A stretch of DNA of 64,000 nucleotides, taken from the NCBI GenBank assembly GCA_937121175.1, contig CAKZKD010000005.1, positions 310,001 to 374,000 on the forward strand, read 5' to 3'. Made by a program: the position numbers and the translations under genes. Under the pieces are notes generated by a model, which was not told the origin of the DNA, searched no databases, and worked only from the letters and a program-made list of their open reading frames with translations. Source of the DNA: an uncultured Flavobacteriales bacterium. GTDB taxonomy: Bacteria; Bacteroidota; Bacteroidia; Flavobacteriales_G; Salibacteraceae. This document shows, piece after piece, positions 10,177 through 18,101 of this stretch. Every line of letters starts with the position of its first letter. Position 1 is the stretch's first letter.

Positions 10177-11148
10177 ATGAAAAAAATTGCGGTACTTACA
10201 TCAGGCGGTGATAGCCCTGGAATGAACGCGGCTATTCGTTCCGTTGTCAGAACTTGCGTTTCAAAAAACATTTCAATTCTTGGAATTCTAGAAGGATTTA
10301 ACGGATTGGTAAAGGGCGAATTCATTGAGCTTGGTCCGCGTGACGTGAGTAATATTCTGCAACGCGGTGGCACCATACTGCGCTCTGCACGAAGTAAGGA
10401 ATTCAGAACTTCGCAAGGCCGCGAACTGGCGTACAAAAACCTAAAACAGGAGCAAATAGATGGGCTAATTGTTATTGGTGGCGACGGTTCATTTACAGGT
10501 GCTTCTGTTTTTCACCAAGAATATCGTGTTCCATTTATTGGTATTCCGGGTACAATAGACAACGATTTGTTTGGTACAGATTTCACCTTAGGTTTTGACA
10601 CCGCCTGTAATACGATTGTTGAAGCAGTAGATAAAATCAAAGATACGGCGGCATCTCATAATCGTTTGTTCTTTGTGGAGGTGATGGGTCGCGACTCCGG
10701 ATACATAGGACTTACTACTGGCATTGCAACAGGTGCTGAAGAAATTTTACTCCCAGAAACAGCAACAAACATTGATCAATTGATTGCCAAACTCGAAGAC
10801 AGTCAAAAAAGTAGAAAAAACTCATCCATTGTCATAGTAGCTGAAGGTGATGATGGAGGTGGTGCATATTCCATTGCTCAAAAAGTAAAGGAAAAATTCA
10901 CACATTACGATACAAGAGTCACTGTGCTTGGACATTTGCAACGTGGCGGTCGGCCTTCATGTTTGGATCGCGTTTTAGGAAGTCAATTCGGACATAAAGC
11001 TGTCGAATCTCTAGTTTCCGGAAAAAGTAATGTTATGGTTGGAATATTAAACGGTGAGATTGCAGAAACGTCAATAGAACTGGCTATCTCAAACACTAAA
11101 CCACTAAAACAGCACCTCTTTCATATAAAAGATGATTTAACATTGTAA
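10177..11148 (+). CDS. pfkA: 6-phosphofructokinase, ATP-dependent type
   Basis: Phosphorylates fructose 6-phosphate in glycolysis. The protein has 323 residues. It shows the family motifs LTSGGDSPGMNAAIR, VIGGDGSFTGA, PGTIDNDLFGTD (catalytic aspartate), GFDTACNT and VMGRDSGYIGL. Known ATP-using enzymes have glycine at the two positions where PPi-using enzymes have Asp and Lys. Here the motifs read GGDGS and GIPGTIDND, which points to ATP. A TATCTTTA at 10152-10159, just after the receptor stop, could be its -7 box. Confidence 0.95.
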   Translation: MKKIAVLTSGGDSPGMNAAIRSVVRTCVSKNISILGILEGFNGLVKGEFIELGPRDVSNILQRGGTILRSARSKEFRTSQGRELAYKNLKQEQIDGLIVIGGDGSFTGASVFHQEYRVPFIGIPGTIDNDLFGTDFTLGFDTACNTIVEAVDKIKDTAASHNRLFFVEVMGRDSGYIGLTTGIATGAEEILLPETATNIDQLIAKLEDSQKSRKNSSIVIVAEGDDGGGAYSIAQKVKEKFTHYDTRVTVLGHLQRGGRPSCLDRVLGSQFGHKAVESLVSGKSNVMVGILNGEIAETSIELAISNTKPLKQHLFHIKDDLTL

Positions 11149-11178
11149 ACTCCTTGAGTAGTTAATTGTTTAAGTGTT

Positions 11179-11634
11179 ATGATTAAAAAAGGCGAACCAT
11201 TTCCTGAGTTTGAGCTCCCTAATGAAATAGGTGAGAAAATAAGTTTGAAGAATCTTGTTGAAAAAGGACCTGCAGTCATATTTTTTTACCCAAAAGACAA
11301 CACCACTGGCTGTACAAGAGAAGCATGCGAGTTTAGAAACTCCGAAGCAGAATTTAATTCACTAAACTGTTCCGTGGTAGGCGTTAGTAGCGATTCTCAG
11401 AAATCGCACAGAAGTTTCAAGCAGAAAAACAATCTGAACTACCCTTTATTGTCGGACACTGGTGGTCGATTGCGCAGGAAAGCTAGAATTCCATCTTCCT
11501 TTATGGGACTTCTTCCGGGTCGTGTAACTTTTGTGATTGATAGGGACGGAAAGGTTGCTCATGTGGTAAACAACCAGTTTGATTTTAAAGTACATACCAA
11601 GGAAGCTATAAACGTTCTAAAAACGCTTAACTAG
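11179..11634 (+). CDS. bcp: Peroxiredoxin, Bcp/PrxQ type
   Basis: Thiol peroxidase that reduces hydrogen peroxide and organic peroxides. At 151 residues it has the family's length. The active site FFYPKDNTTGCTREACEF carries the peroxidatic cysteine and, five residues later, the resolving cysteine of atypical 2-Cys PrxQ proteins. RVTFVIDRDGKV is the usual late strand. It has no signal peptide, so it is cytoplasmic. Its stop overlaps the stop of nadE on the other strand through a shared CTAG. Confidence 0.93.
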   Translation: MIKKGEPFPEFELPNEIGEKISLKNLVEKGPAVIFFYPKDNTTGCTREACEFRNSEAEFNSLNCSVVGVSSDSQKSHRSFKQKNNLNYPLLSDTGGRLRRKARIPSSFMGLLPGRVTFVIDRDGKVAHVVNNQFDFKVHTKEAINVLKTLN

Positions 11635-12419
11635 CCTTTAAATTCCTCCGGTATTTTACAAACCGGTATTGGGTTCATTTTATGCTGATTGGCGGTGTTT
11701 AACTTAGTATAAATCTCAAGCACCTCCTGCTGACGTTTTGTGAATCCTGCTAAATTTTCATTTTTGAGCACATTCATTGCCCATTCCAATTCGGCGTAAG
11801 TTGCACCTAATTGATCCTCGTCAGTTCTATCGTCTCCCCACAAACCATCTGTTGGGGGTGCATTTAATATCTCTTGATTAACCCCCACGAATTCCGCAAG
11901 TTCAAATACTTCACTTTTTACCAAATCGGCAATTGGGCTTACATCTACCCCACCATCGCCATATTTCGTAAAAAATCCCACACCAAAATCTTCAACTTTA
12001 TTTCCTGTTCCTAAAACAAGCTTTTGTTCTATTCCAGCAAAATAATAAAGTGTAGTCATACGCAATCTGGCACGTGCGTTGGCCAGACTTAAGTCAAGTT
12101 GCTCTCCTTTTTCGGTTGAAGGAATAGTAGCTAAAAAGCCATCATACATAGCGCTTAAGTCCACTTCAACACTAGTTACATTGCCATATTTACTCTTCAA
12201 AAATTCTATGTGACGGTTTGCACGTTCCAATTGAGTAGCCTCTTGATGAATAGGCATTGAAACGCATGTTAGTTTTGCTCCAGTTTCAGCCGCCAAAGTA
12301 CTTGTCAATGCAGAATCTATTCCACCAGAAATCCCTATTACGAAACCTTTGGTTCGTGCTTTCTCGTTGTATTCTGAGAGCCAATTGCTTATTAAATTCT
12401 GAATGGCCTTAAGCTGCAT
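11631..12419 (-). CDS. nadE: NH3-dependent NAD+ synthetase
   Basis: Last step of NAD synthesis: amidates deaminated NAD with ammonia and ATP. At 262 residues this is the short, ammonia-dependent form without a glutaminase domain. The PP-loop ATP site is GISGGIDSALT (about residues 29-39). Also visible are LGTGNKVEDFGVGFFTKYGD and SPIADLVKSEVF, the deamido-NAD and ATP contacts. In flavobacteria nadE commonly lies beside gldB/gldC and engB, as here. Confidence 0.94.
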   Translation of the reverse strand: MQLKAIQNLISNWLSEYNEKARTKGFVIGISGGIDSALTSTLAAETGAKLTCVSMPIHQEATQLERANRHIEFLKSKYGNVTSVEVDLSAMYDGFLATIPSTEKGEQLDLSLANARARLRMTTLYYFAGIEQKLVLGTGNKVEDFGVGFFTKYGDGGVDVSPIADLVKSEVFELAEFVGVNQEILNAPPTDGLWGDDRTDEDQLGATYAELEWAMNVLKNENLAGFTKRQQEVLEIYTKLNTANQHKMNPIPVCKIPEEFKG

Positions 12420-12436
12420 CTAGTGGATTTTCTTTA

Positions 12437-13216
12437 TTAAAAATAAACGCCCAAATGTATCACAATTGAACGCTGCAAAGCCTTATAAACCTCACCTGTC
12501 TTGGACAAAGCGGTATTAGTTTTGCTCAAATCTACTTTTCCTGTATTTGTATCCACTTCAAATGAATCTCCCTTCAACAAATTGGTCAATCCATTCTCAT
12601 AAGTTACTCCAATAACAAAAAAAGTTTCACTCGTAATTTTTCGCTCCCACTCTCCTCCTATCTTCAGCGAAAGTTTAGCGGCTTTTGTAAAGTTTGTTGC
12701 TTCGTTCAAGGTTTCTGTTTCTGAAATACTAACACCCACTATATCGATAAAATTAGTGGACGTATTTTGAGCAGAATTTATTCGAAATCCCGTTCCAAAC
12801 CCAAACCAACCGGCAATGTGCGAATATCCAATTTCGTCACTTCGCAGCTTTAGTCCAATTGGAAATTCCAAATAATTCAATGTCAAATTATTTTCTACCT
12901 GACTTTCAGTAACCATTCCAGCACTATTAAGAACAGCTCCCGGGTATTTCAACGTGAAATTAAAATTCTGGATTTGAATTCCAGAACTTACAAAATAGTT
13001 TTCATTTCCATTCAACCTAAAATCTGCATACAAACCGTAGTTGAAGGAAATACTGGTATTCTCACTTTCTAAACCTTCCGTTTTGGTGGTTAACCAATTG
13101 ATGGACGGCCCTGCCGCTATTCCAAATTTCAATTTTCGATTTTGCCCTATTCCATTAGAATTTAATCCAATAAACAAGGTAGAAAGAATGCTGAGATGGA
13201 GTAGATACTTTTTCAT
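12437..13216 (-). CDS. Outer membrane beta-barrel protein, PorT-like fold
   Basis: A 259-residue exported protein with a signal peptide (residues 1-24, ending NSNGIGQ). The rest is alternating polar/hydrophobic strands typical of an eight-strand-like barrel: KFGIAAGPSINWL, NYGLYADFRLN, YLEFPIGLKLR and GWFGFGTGFRI. It ends with VIHLGVYF, with a terminal Phe as in many barrels. It resembles the small 'outer membrane beta-barrel' family of Bacteroidota, which includes PorT. I do not claim it is PorT. It is divergent from gldB over 49 bases and 17 bases upstream of nadE on the same strand. Confidence 0.75.
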   Translation of the reverse strand: MKKYLLHLSILSTLFIGLNSNGIGQNRKLKFGIAAGPSINWLTTKTEGLESENTSISFNYGLYADFRLNGNENYFVSSGIQIQNFNFTLKYPGAVLNSAGMVTESQVENNLTLNYLEFPIGLKLRSDEIGYSHIAGWFGFGTGFRINSAQNTSTNFIDIVGVSISETETLNEATNFTKAAKLSLKIGGEWERKITSETFFVIGVTYENGLTNLLKGDSFEVDTNTGKVDLSKTNTALSKTGEVYKALQRSIVIHLGVYF

Positions 13217-13226
13217 GATGCTTAGC

Positions 13227-13234
13227 TACTTTTG
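13227..13234 (+). promoter_or_regulatory. Candidate gldB promoter -7 box
   Basis: TACTTTTG matches TAnnTTTG exactly and is followed by CGCC, a common extension in flavobacterial promoters. It lies 31 bases before the gldB start, in the 49-base gap between divergent genes. Confidence 0.5.
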
Positions 13235-13265
13235 CGCCAAGTTCAAATGCAATTATAGAAACTGT

Positions 13266-14282
13266 ATGAGCAGATTTTCAGGCCTATTTTTTAAACTTTT
13301 CATAAGCACAGTCTTAATAACATCGTGCGGAAAAACCAACGACATCATTGATGTTTCTGATGTCCAACTTTCTGTTCCCGTAATGCGATTAGACCAAGAA
13401 TTGTTTGACAAGTCTGAACCCATGAAAACCAAATTACCTCAATTAACAAAAGAGTATGGTGAGTTTTTTGCACGCTATACCGAAGACATGTTAAATTTAG
13501 GAGCAATAGGAGACCCTACCCTACCTGGAGCATTCAAACAATTTGTTTACGATACGGACATTAGTAAAGTAGCCGCTGATGTCAACTCCAAATATGGTGA
13601 CTTTTCTGTTGAACAAAAAAAGATTGAAGTCGCCTTTAAGCGATACAAAATATTATTTCCTAAAAAGGAAGTTCCGACTGTGGTCACCATTATATCTGGC
13701 TTTACCTACAAAATAGCCGCTACCCAAAAAACCATCGGAGTTGGTTTAGACATGTACTTAGGTACTGATTATCCTTACTACAATGCATTACAATTTCCGG
13801 CTTACCGCAAAAACACGTTGGAACGAAAATTTATTCCAAGCGATGTGCTTACTGGTTGGGTGAGTACTGAATTCGTGAAACCAGATAGTGCTAACTCCAT
13901 GTTGGATGAAATTATTCATGAAGGTAAAATACTTTATTTATTGGACAGAATGTTCCCTCATTTGTCCGACGAAATAAAGATTGGCTATTTACCTGAGCAA
14001 TTTAAGTGGTGTCAAGAAAACGAAATGGCCATGTGGGGTCATTTTGTAAACGAAAAAATACTGTTCAGTAGAATAAAAGGCGACTTCTTTAAGTTTATCA
14101 CCGACGGACCATTTACCGCTGGATTCGACAGGGCATCGCCTGCCAGAACTGGAAATTGGATTGGTTGGCAAATCGTGAGAAGTTACATGGAATCTAACCC
14201 TGAGATTACGGAATTAGAATTAATGAATAACACAAATGCCCAAGGCATTTTGAACGCATCAAACTACAAACCCAAGAAATAA
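13266..14282 (+). CDS. gldB: Gliding motility lipoprotein GldB
   Basis: A 338-residue lipoprotein of the family needed for gliding in Flavobacterium. The N-terminus has a lipoprotein signal (LFISTVLITSCGK), with the lipidated cysteine at about residue 21. Family sequence includes the conserved opening 'VPVMRLDQELFD' and the C-terminal 'TGNWIGWQIVRSYMESNPEIT'. The frame is open upstream to 13041, but that extension runs over the divergent barrel gene and would bury the lipobox, so ATG 13266 is the start. It overlaps gldC by one base (TAATG), indicating translational coupling. Presence of gldB alone does not prove gliding: many non-gliding Bacteroidota keep it. Confidence 0.92.
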   Translation: MSRFSGLFFKLFISTVLITSCGKTNDIIDVSDVQLSVPVMRLDQELFDKSEPMKTKLPQLTKEYGEFFARYTEDMLNLGAIGDPTLPGAFKQFVYDTDISKVAADVNSKYGDFSVEQKKIEVAFKRYKILFPKKEVPTVVTIISGFTYKIAATQKTIGVGLDMYLGTDYPYYNALQFPAYRKNTLERKFIPSDVLTGWVSTEFVKPDSANSMLDEIIHEGKILYLLDRMFPHLSDEIKIGYLPEQFKWCQENEMAMWGHFVNEKILFSRIKGDFFKFITDGPFTAGFDRASPARTGNWIGWQIVRSYMESNPEITELELMNNTNAQGILNASNYKPKK

Positions 14283-14614
14283 TGACTAAAAAATCTCAAA
14301 TCATTTTTGATATTGAATTGGATGAAAACAATGTTCCCGAAAAAATGGAATGGAAATCAACTGAAAATAATGAAGGTGGGGAGTGTTCTGCTGCTTTTTT
14401 ATCCATTTGGGATCCCAAACAAAAAAACACGCTAAAAATTGACTTATGGACCAAAGAGATGACCACCGACGATATGAAAATCTTGTATCACCAAACCTTT
14501 CTCACCATGAGCGATGCTTTAGAAAGAAGTACGGGTGAGGGCAAAATGGCACACCAAATGCGAGAATTTGCAAGGTATTTTGGTGAAGAAATGGGCATAA
14601 TTGAGCGGGGTTAG
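14282..14614 (+). CDS. gldC: Gliding motility protein GldC
   Basis: A 110-residue soluble protein; in Flavobacterium GldC improves but is not essential for gliding. Recognised from FDIELDENNVPEKMEW, the segment KIDLWTKEMTTDDMKILYHQT and the C-terminal MREFARYFGEEMGI. Its start codon overlaps the gldB stop, so the two are translated from one message. A short palindrome follows 14 bases after the stop. Confidence 0.93.
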   Translation: MTKKSQIIFDIELDENNVPEKMEWKSTENNEGGECSAAFLSIWDPKQKNTLKIDLWTKEMTTDDMKILYHQTFLTMSDALERSTGEGKMAHQMREFARYFGEEMGIIERG

Positions 14615-14627
14615 ATACACCATCGTC

Positions 14628-14648
14628 ATGCTGAACTTATTTCAGCAT
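14628..14648. repeat. Short palindrome between convergent genes (REP-like or two-way terminator)
   Basis: ATGCTGAA (14628-14635) and TTCAGCAT (14641-14648) form a perfect 8-bp hairpin with a 5-base loop, between the convergent gldC and engB. There is no T-run on either side. I recall very similar CATGCTGAAC...TTCAGCATC hairpins being scattered in Bacteroidota genomes, but only this one copy is in the window. Confidence 0.55.
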
Positions 14649-14709
14649 CTCCTTAAACGAAATAGTAGGGTAAGATATTCTTAACCGAACTCAGAATAAT
14701 CAATCTTTA

Positions 14710-15327
14710 TCAACCCAGTGTTTTATTCACTTCAGTAATGTATTGAAGAATCTCTTCTTTTCCATCACCTTCTTTAGCAGAGGTGTAAAACATAACCGGT
14801 AACTCTTCCCAATCTTCTTGCAAACGCTTTCGGTAGTTTTCTATGTTGGTCTTTAATTTTTGAGCCTTATTCTTATCGGTTTTTGTAAAAACAATGCTGA
14901 ATGGTAAACCATTACCACCTAACCATTGAATAAACTCCAAATCAATTTTTTGTGGTTCCAATCTCGAATCAACTAATACAAAAATGTTGGTCAGCTGCTC
15001 TCTATTCAGAAAATACTCTTCTATAAATCCAGCCCACTTTACCCGTTTGGTCTTAGATACAGCGGCATAACCATATCCAGGCAAATCGACCAAGTACCAC
15101 ATTTCTTCTTTCTCAGTTTCAGAAATCACTTCGAAGTGATTTATCAATTGAGTTTTACCCGGCTTCGAACTCACTTTTGCCAAGTTTTTCTTATTGGCCA
15201 GGCAATTAATCAATGAAGATTTTCCAACATTTGAGCGACCAATAAAAGCATACTCAGGCAATGAATTACTGGGGCATTGACTAACTTTTTCACTGCTTTT
15301 CAGAAAAGTGAATGACTTAAGATTCAT
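14710..15327 (-). CDS. engB: Ribosome biogenesis GTPase EngB (YsxC/YihA)
   Basis: GTPase needed for late 50S subunit assembly. The protein has 205 residues. Motifs: FIGRSNVGKSSLIN (P-loop, about residues 29-42), SSKPGKTQLINHF (switch I), LVDLPGYGYA (switch II), FTKTDKN (base recognition) and TSAKEGDG. It lies 13 bases downstream of the alpha/beta hydrolase gene on the same strand and is probably co-transcribed with it. Confidence 0.95.
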   Translation of the reverse strand: MNLKSFTFLKSSEKVSQCPSNSLPEYAFIGRSNVGKSSLINCLANKKNLAKVSSKPGKTQLINHFEVISETEKEEMWYLVDLPGYGYAAVSKTKRVKWAGFIEEYFLNREQLTNIFVLVDSRLEPQKIDLEFIQWLGGNGLPFSIVFTKTDKNKAQKLKTNIENYRKRLQEDWEELPVMFYTSAKEGDGKEEILQYITEVNKTLG

Positions 15328-15340
15328 AAGAAACGTGCTG

Positions 15341-16111
15341 TTATTTACCGTATAGGTTATCTAAAAATACGCTCAACTTAGAGTTGAACTCTTGTGGTTG
15401 CTCCATCATTGCAGCATGTCCACATTTATCAATCCAATGGAGTTCTGAATTTGGTAATAATGAATGAAACTCTTCTGCAACTTCAGGCGGCGTAATGGTA
15501 TCGTTTTTCCCCCAAATCAAACAACTAGGAATAGTCATGAATTCAAGCTCCTTCGCCATATTATGTCGAATGGCAGACTTTGCCAAGGCAATAATTCGAA
15601 GAGCTCGGGCTTTGTCATTCACAATTTCGTAACATTCATCAATTAATTCTTTGGTAGCTACCGTTGGGTCGTAAAAAGTGTACTCCACTTTTTGTTTGAT
15701 AAATTCATAGTTCTCTCTTTTCGGAAAAGTTCCCCCAAAAGAGTTTTCATACAAACCTGATGAACCTGTAAGAATCATTGAATTGACACTATCTAAATGC
15801 TGGGATGTATAAATCAGGGCAACGTGCCCACCCAATGAATTGCCCAATAAATTTACTTTATCGTAACCTTTGAAATCAATAAAGTCTTTCAGGAATTTTG
15901 AGAGGTTCTTTGCGTTCGTATTGATTACTGGCAGCGTATATATCGGCAATAGAGGAATTACTACTTTATAGCCTTTATTCGAGAAATAGGGCACTACATC
16001 TGCAAAATTGCTCAATGCACCAAACAAACCATGGAGTATCAGTAGTACAGGACCTTCACCCTCTTCAATGTACTCGAATTTACCTTCTTTCTTAAGCGTC
16101 TCTTGCATCAA
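15341..16111 (-). CDS. Alpha/beta hydrolase
   Basis: A 256-residue alpha/beta-hydrolase-fold enzyme with the full catalytic set: oxyanion segment ILHGLFG (about residue 26), nucleophile elbow LLGNSLGGH (Ser about residue 94), acid in IWGKNDTITPPE, and histidine in DKCGHAAMMEQP. No signal peptide. The substrate cannot be told. This hydrolase-engB pair next to mraZ is a recurrent flavobacterial arrangement. An alternative start is the second ATG, three bases later. Confidence 0.88.
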   Translation of the reverse strand: MMQETLKKEGKFEYIEEGEGPVLLILHGLFGALSNFADVVPYFSNKGYKVVIPLLPIYTLPVINTNAKNLSKFLKDFIDFKGYDKVNLLGNSLGGHVALIYTSQHLDSVNSMILTGSSGLYENSFGGTFPKRENYEFIKQKVEYTFYDPTVATKELIDECYEIVNDKARALRIIALAKSAIRHNMAKELEFMTIPSCLIWGKNDTITPPEVAEEFHSLLPNSELHWIDKCGHAAMMEQPQEFNSKLSVFLDNLYGK

Positions 16112-16300
16112 TTGTTGAATCTTCTGATTGAATCAAAATTAATCAATTTGCATTTATACCAACCTCTAACAGGGGCAGATCGACGTCTAAATATCAACAC
16201 CAAAAAGCTAATAATTAGCACCCGAAACCACCGTTTGCACTCAATCCATTAACAACTGAAAATCAAACACTTAAACGTTGTAACCTTTAAAGTTTTCAAC
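16112..16300. other. Intergenic leader between divergent hydrolase and mraZ genes
   Basis: Together with the operator region to 16382 this makes a 270-base divergent control region. Apart from the phased TGG repeats listed next, I see only AT-rich sequence and no further clear motif. Confidence 0.5.
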
Positions 16301-16340
16301 AAAGTGGTAAAAAATGGTACTATGTGGGAAAAAGTGGTAG
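16301..16340 (+). promoter_or_regulatory. Four phased TGG boxes: probable MraZ operator of the dcw cluster
   Basis: Four consecutive 10-base blocks (AAAGTGGTAA, AAAATGGTAC, TATGTGGGAA, AAAGTGGTAG) place TGG at 16305, 16315, 16325 and 16335, an exact 10-bp phase. Known MraZ operators are direct repeats with the same pitch (TGGG spaced by about five bases in E. coli; AAAGTG-type boxes, usually four, in mollicutes). A TAATTTTA at 16349-16356 may be the -7 box, so bound MraZ would cover the -33 region and repress its own operon. Confidence 0.75.
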
Positions 16341-16382
16341 AAATCTTATAATTTTACGCTCAATTTTTCAGCAATAGTTGTG

Positions 16383-16850
16383 ATGGTCAGTTTGTTAGGT
16401 GAGTACGATTGTAAGATGGATGCCAAAGGGCGCATCATGCTACCTAATGGGCTAAAAAAACAGTTAGAAACTATGATTCACGAAGGGTTTGTAGTAAATC
16501 GAGACATTCACGAACCGTGTTTGGTCCTTTACCCGCAAGCAGAATGGAATAAAGTTTCCAAGCAACTAGCCAAGCTCAATCGATTCATAAAAAAGAACGC
16601 GCTGTTCATTCGTAAATTCAACAATGGCGCTACTCCGGTGACTTTGGATGGCACCGGAAGAATGTTGGTTCCAAAAGCACTTTCTAAAACCGCAGGGTTA
16701 GAGAAAGAGATTAAAGTGATTGGAAACGGAGAGCGAATAGAAATTTGGTCAACCAAAAACTACGAGCAAATGCTCGAAAGCGAAGAGTTTGATTTCTCTG
16801 AACTCGCAGAGGAAGTAATGGGTGATATAAGTCCTGAATCGGATGACTAA
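16383..16850 (+). CDS. mraZ: Transcriptional regulator / division-cluster protein MraZ
   Basis: First gene of the dcw cluster; AbrB-like protein that forms rings and binds the repeats upstream of its own gene. The protein has 155 residues and two SpoVT/AbrB-like halves, each with the signature DAKGRIMLP (about residues 12-20) and DGTGRMLVP (about residues 85-93). A GTG at 16380 would add one residue; ATG 16383 is preferred. It overlaps rsmH by 8 bases. Confidence 0.95.
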   Translation: MVSLLGEYDCKMDAKGRIMLPNGLKKQLETMIHEGFVVNRDIHEPCLVLYPQAEWNKVSKQLAKLNRFIKKNALFIRKFNNGATPVTLDGTGRMLVPKALSKTAGLEKEIKVIGNGERIEIWSTKNYEQMLESEEFDFSELAEEVMGDISPESDD

Positions 16851-17742
16851 ATACCACACCCCAGTACTATTCCAAGAAAGCATAGAGGGACTCGCCCTCC
16901 AAGATAACGGCAACTACGTCGACGTAACTTTTGGCGGTGGCGGTCATTCAAGAGGTATTCTAAAGTCTAACGAATCGTGCAAACTTTTTGCCTTTGACCA
17001 AGACAGCGATAGCCACGAAAACGAGATTGACGACGAACGATTTACCCTCATCAAACAAAACTTCCGATACCTAAAAAACAATCTACGCATGTTTGATGCG
17101 TTGCCGATTGACGGACTACTTGCCGACCTCGGCGTTTCTTCGCATCAATTCGATATTCCCGACCGAGGATTCAGTACTCGATTTGACGGGCCGCTGGATA
17201 TGCGCATGAATCCCATGCAAAAAGGAACCGCTGCTGATTTATTAAATACCAAAACCCAAGAGGAACTGACCTCTATCTTCAAACTATACGGAGAGATTAA
17301 AAACGCTTGGAAATTAGCTGAAGCAATAATCCTAGAACGTGATTTAACACCATTCAAAACCACGGACCAACTTAAAAAAGTCGCCAAAAAATTCACTCCA
17401 GAAAAAAAACTCAACCAGTACCTTGCTCAAGTATTTCAAGCATTACGCATTGAGGTAAATAGTGAATTAGATGTTTTAAAAGAATTGCTTTCACAGTCTG
17501 TAGAAGTATTAAAACCGCAAGGAAGATTAGTCTTTATTTCCTACCACTCACTAGAAGACAGGTTAGTCAAAAACTTCTTTAAAACCGGGAACTTTGAAGG
17601 CAAACCTGAAAAAGATTTCTACGGAAACCTAATTCGGCCATTGGAGCCAGTAAACCGAAAAGTAATTGTACCAACCGAAGAAGAACTGAAAGAAAACCCC
17701 CGCTCTCGCAGCGCCAAACTTCGAATTGCTGAAAAACGATAA
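16843..17742 (+). CDS. rsmH: 16S rRNA m4C1402 N4-methyltransferase RsmH (MraW)
   Basis: SAM-dependent methyltransferase acting on 16S rRNA C1402. At 299 residues it is full length. Motifs: HTPVLFQESIEGL at the start, YVDVTFGGGGHSRGIL (SAM site, about residues 26-41), LADLGVSSHQFD, RGFSTRFDGPLDMRM and the late ISYHSLEDRLVK. Second gene of the dcw cluster; its stop overlaps the start of the ftsL-like gene by one base (TAATG). Confidence 0.96.
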   Translation: MTKYHTPVLFQESIEGLALQDNGNYVDVTFGGGGHSRGILKSNESCKLFAFDQDSDSHENEIDDERFTLIKQNFRYLKNNLRMFDALPIDGLLADLGVSSHQFDIPDRGFSTRFDGPLDMRMNPMQKGTAADLLNTKTQEELTSIFKLYGEIKNAWKLAEAIILERDLTPFKTTDQLKKVAKKFTPEKKLNQYLAQVFQALRIEVNSELDVLKELLSQSVEVLKPQGRLVFISYHSLEDRLVKNFFKTGNFEGKPEKDFYGNLIRPLEPVNRKVIVPTEEELKENPRSRSAKLRIAEKR

Positions 17743-18101
17743 TGGCTGCCGCTGAGAAAAATACCAAAAAGAAAAAACGCAACATCATTGCGGACCTGGT
17801 CAATGGAAATATCCTGACCCGAGAAACCGTAATTGACCATTTGCCTTACTTCTTATTTCTAGCATTTATTGCCCTCATTTACATTTCGAATGGTTTTTTG
17901 GCAGAAGAAAATGTACGGAATCTAAACTCGGTAAACAGCGAAATAAAAGAACTCCGCAGCGAATACATTACCATTAAATCTGAGCTCATGTACCGTAGCA
18001 AGCAGAGTGAAGTGGTAAAGATTATTCGAGATAAAGAATTGGGTTTAGAAGAATCTTTTGAACCACCGAAGAAAATCGTAAAACCGAGTAGCCATGAGTA
18101 A
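17742..18101 (+). CDS. ftsL: FtsL-like cell division protein
   Basis: A 119-residue bitopic membrane protein in the position ftsL always takes, between rsmH and ftsI. It has a basic N-terminal cytoplasmic part (residues 5-14, many Lys), one membrane helix (about residues 36-52, YFLFLAFIALIYISNGF), and a short extracytoplasmic coiled coil (NSVNSEIKELRSEYITIKSE). FtsL sequences are poorly conserved, so the call rests on size, topology and position. It overlaps ftsI by 8 bases. Confidence 0.85.
   Translation: MAAAEKNTKKKKRNIIADLVNGNILTRETVIDHLPYFLFLAFIALIYISNGFLAEENVRNLNSVNSEIKELRSEYITIKSELMYRSKQSEVVKIIRDKELGLEESFEPPKKIVKPSSHE

Noticed and set aside
13041-13265. N-terminal extension of gldB to 13041
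   Set aside because: It lies over the divergent barrel gene and would place the lipoprotein signal peptide about 90 residues inside the protein. ATG 13266 gives a normal lipobox.
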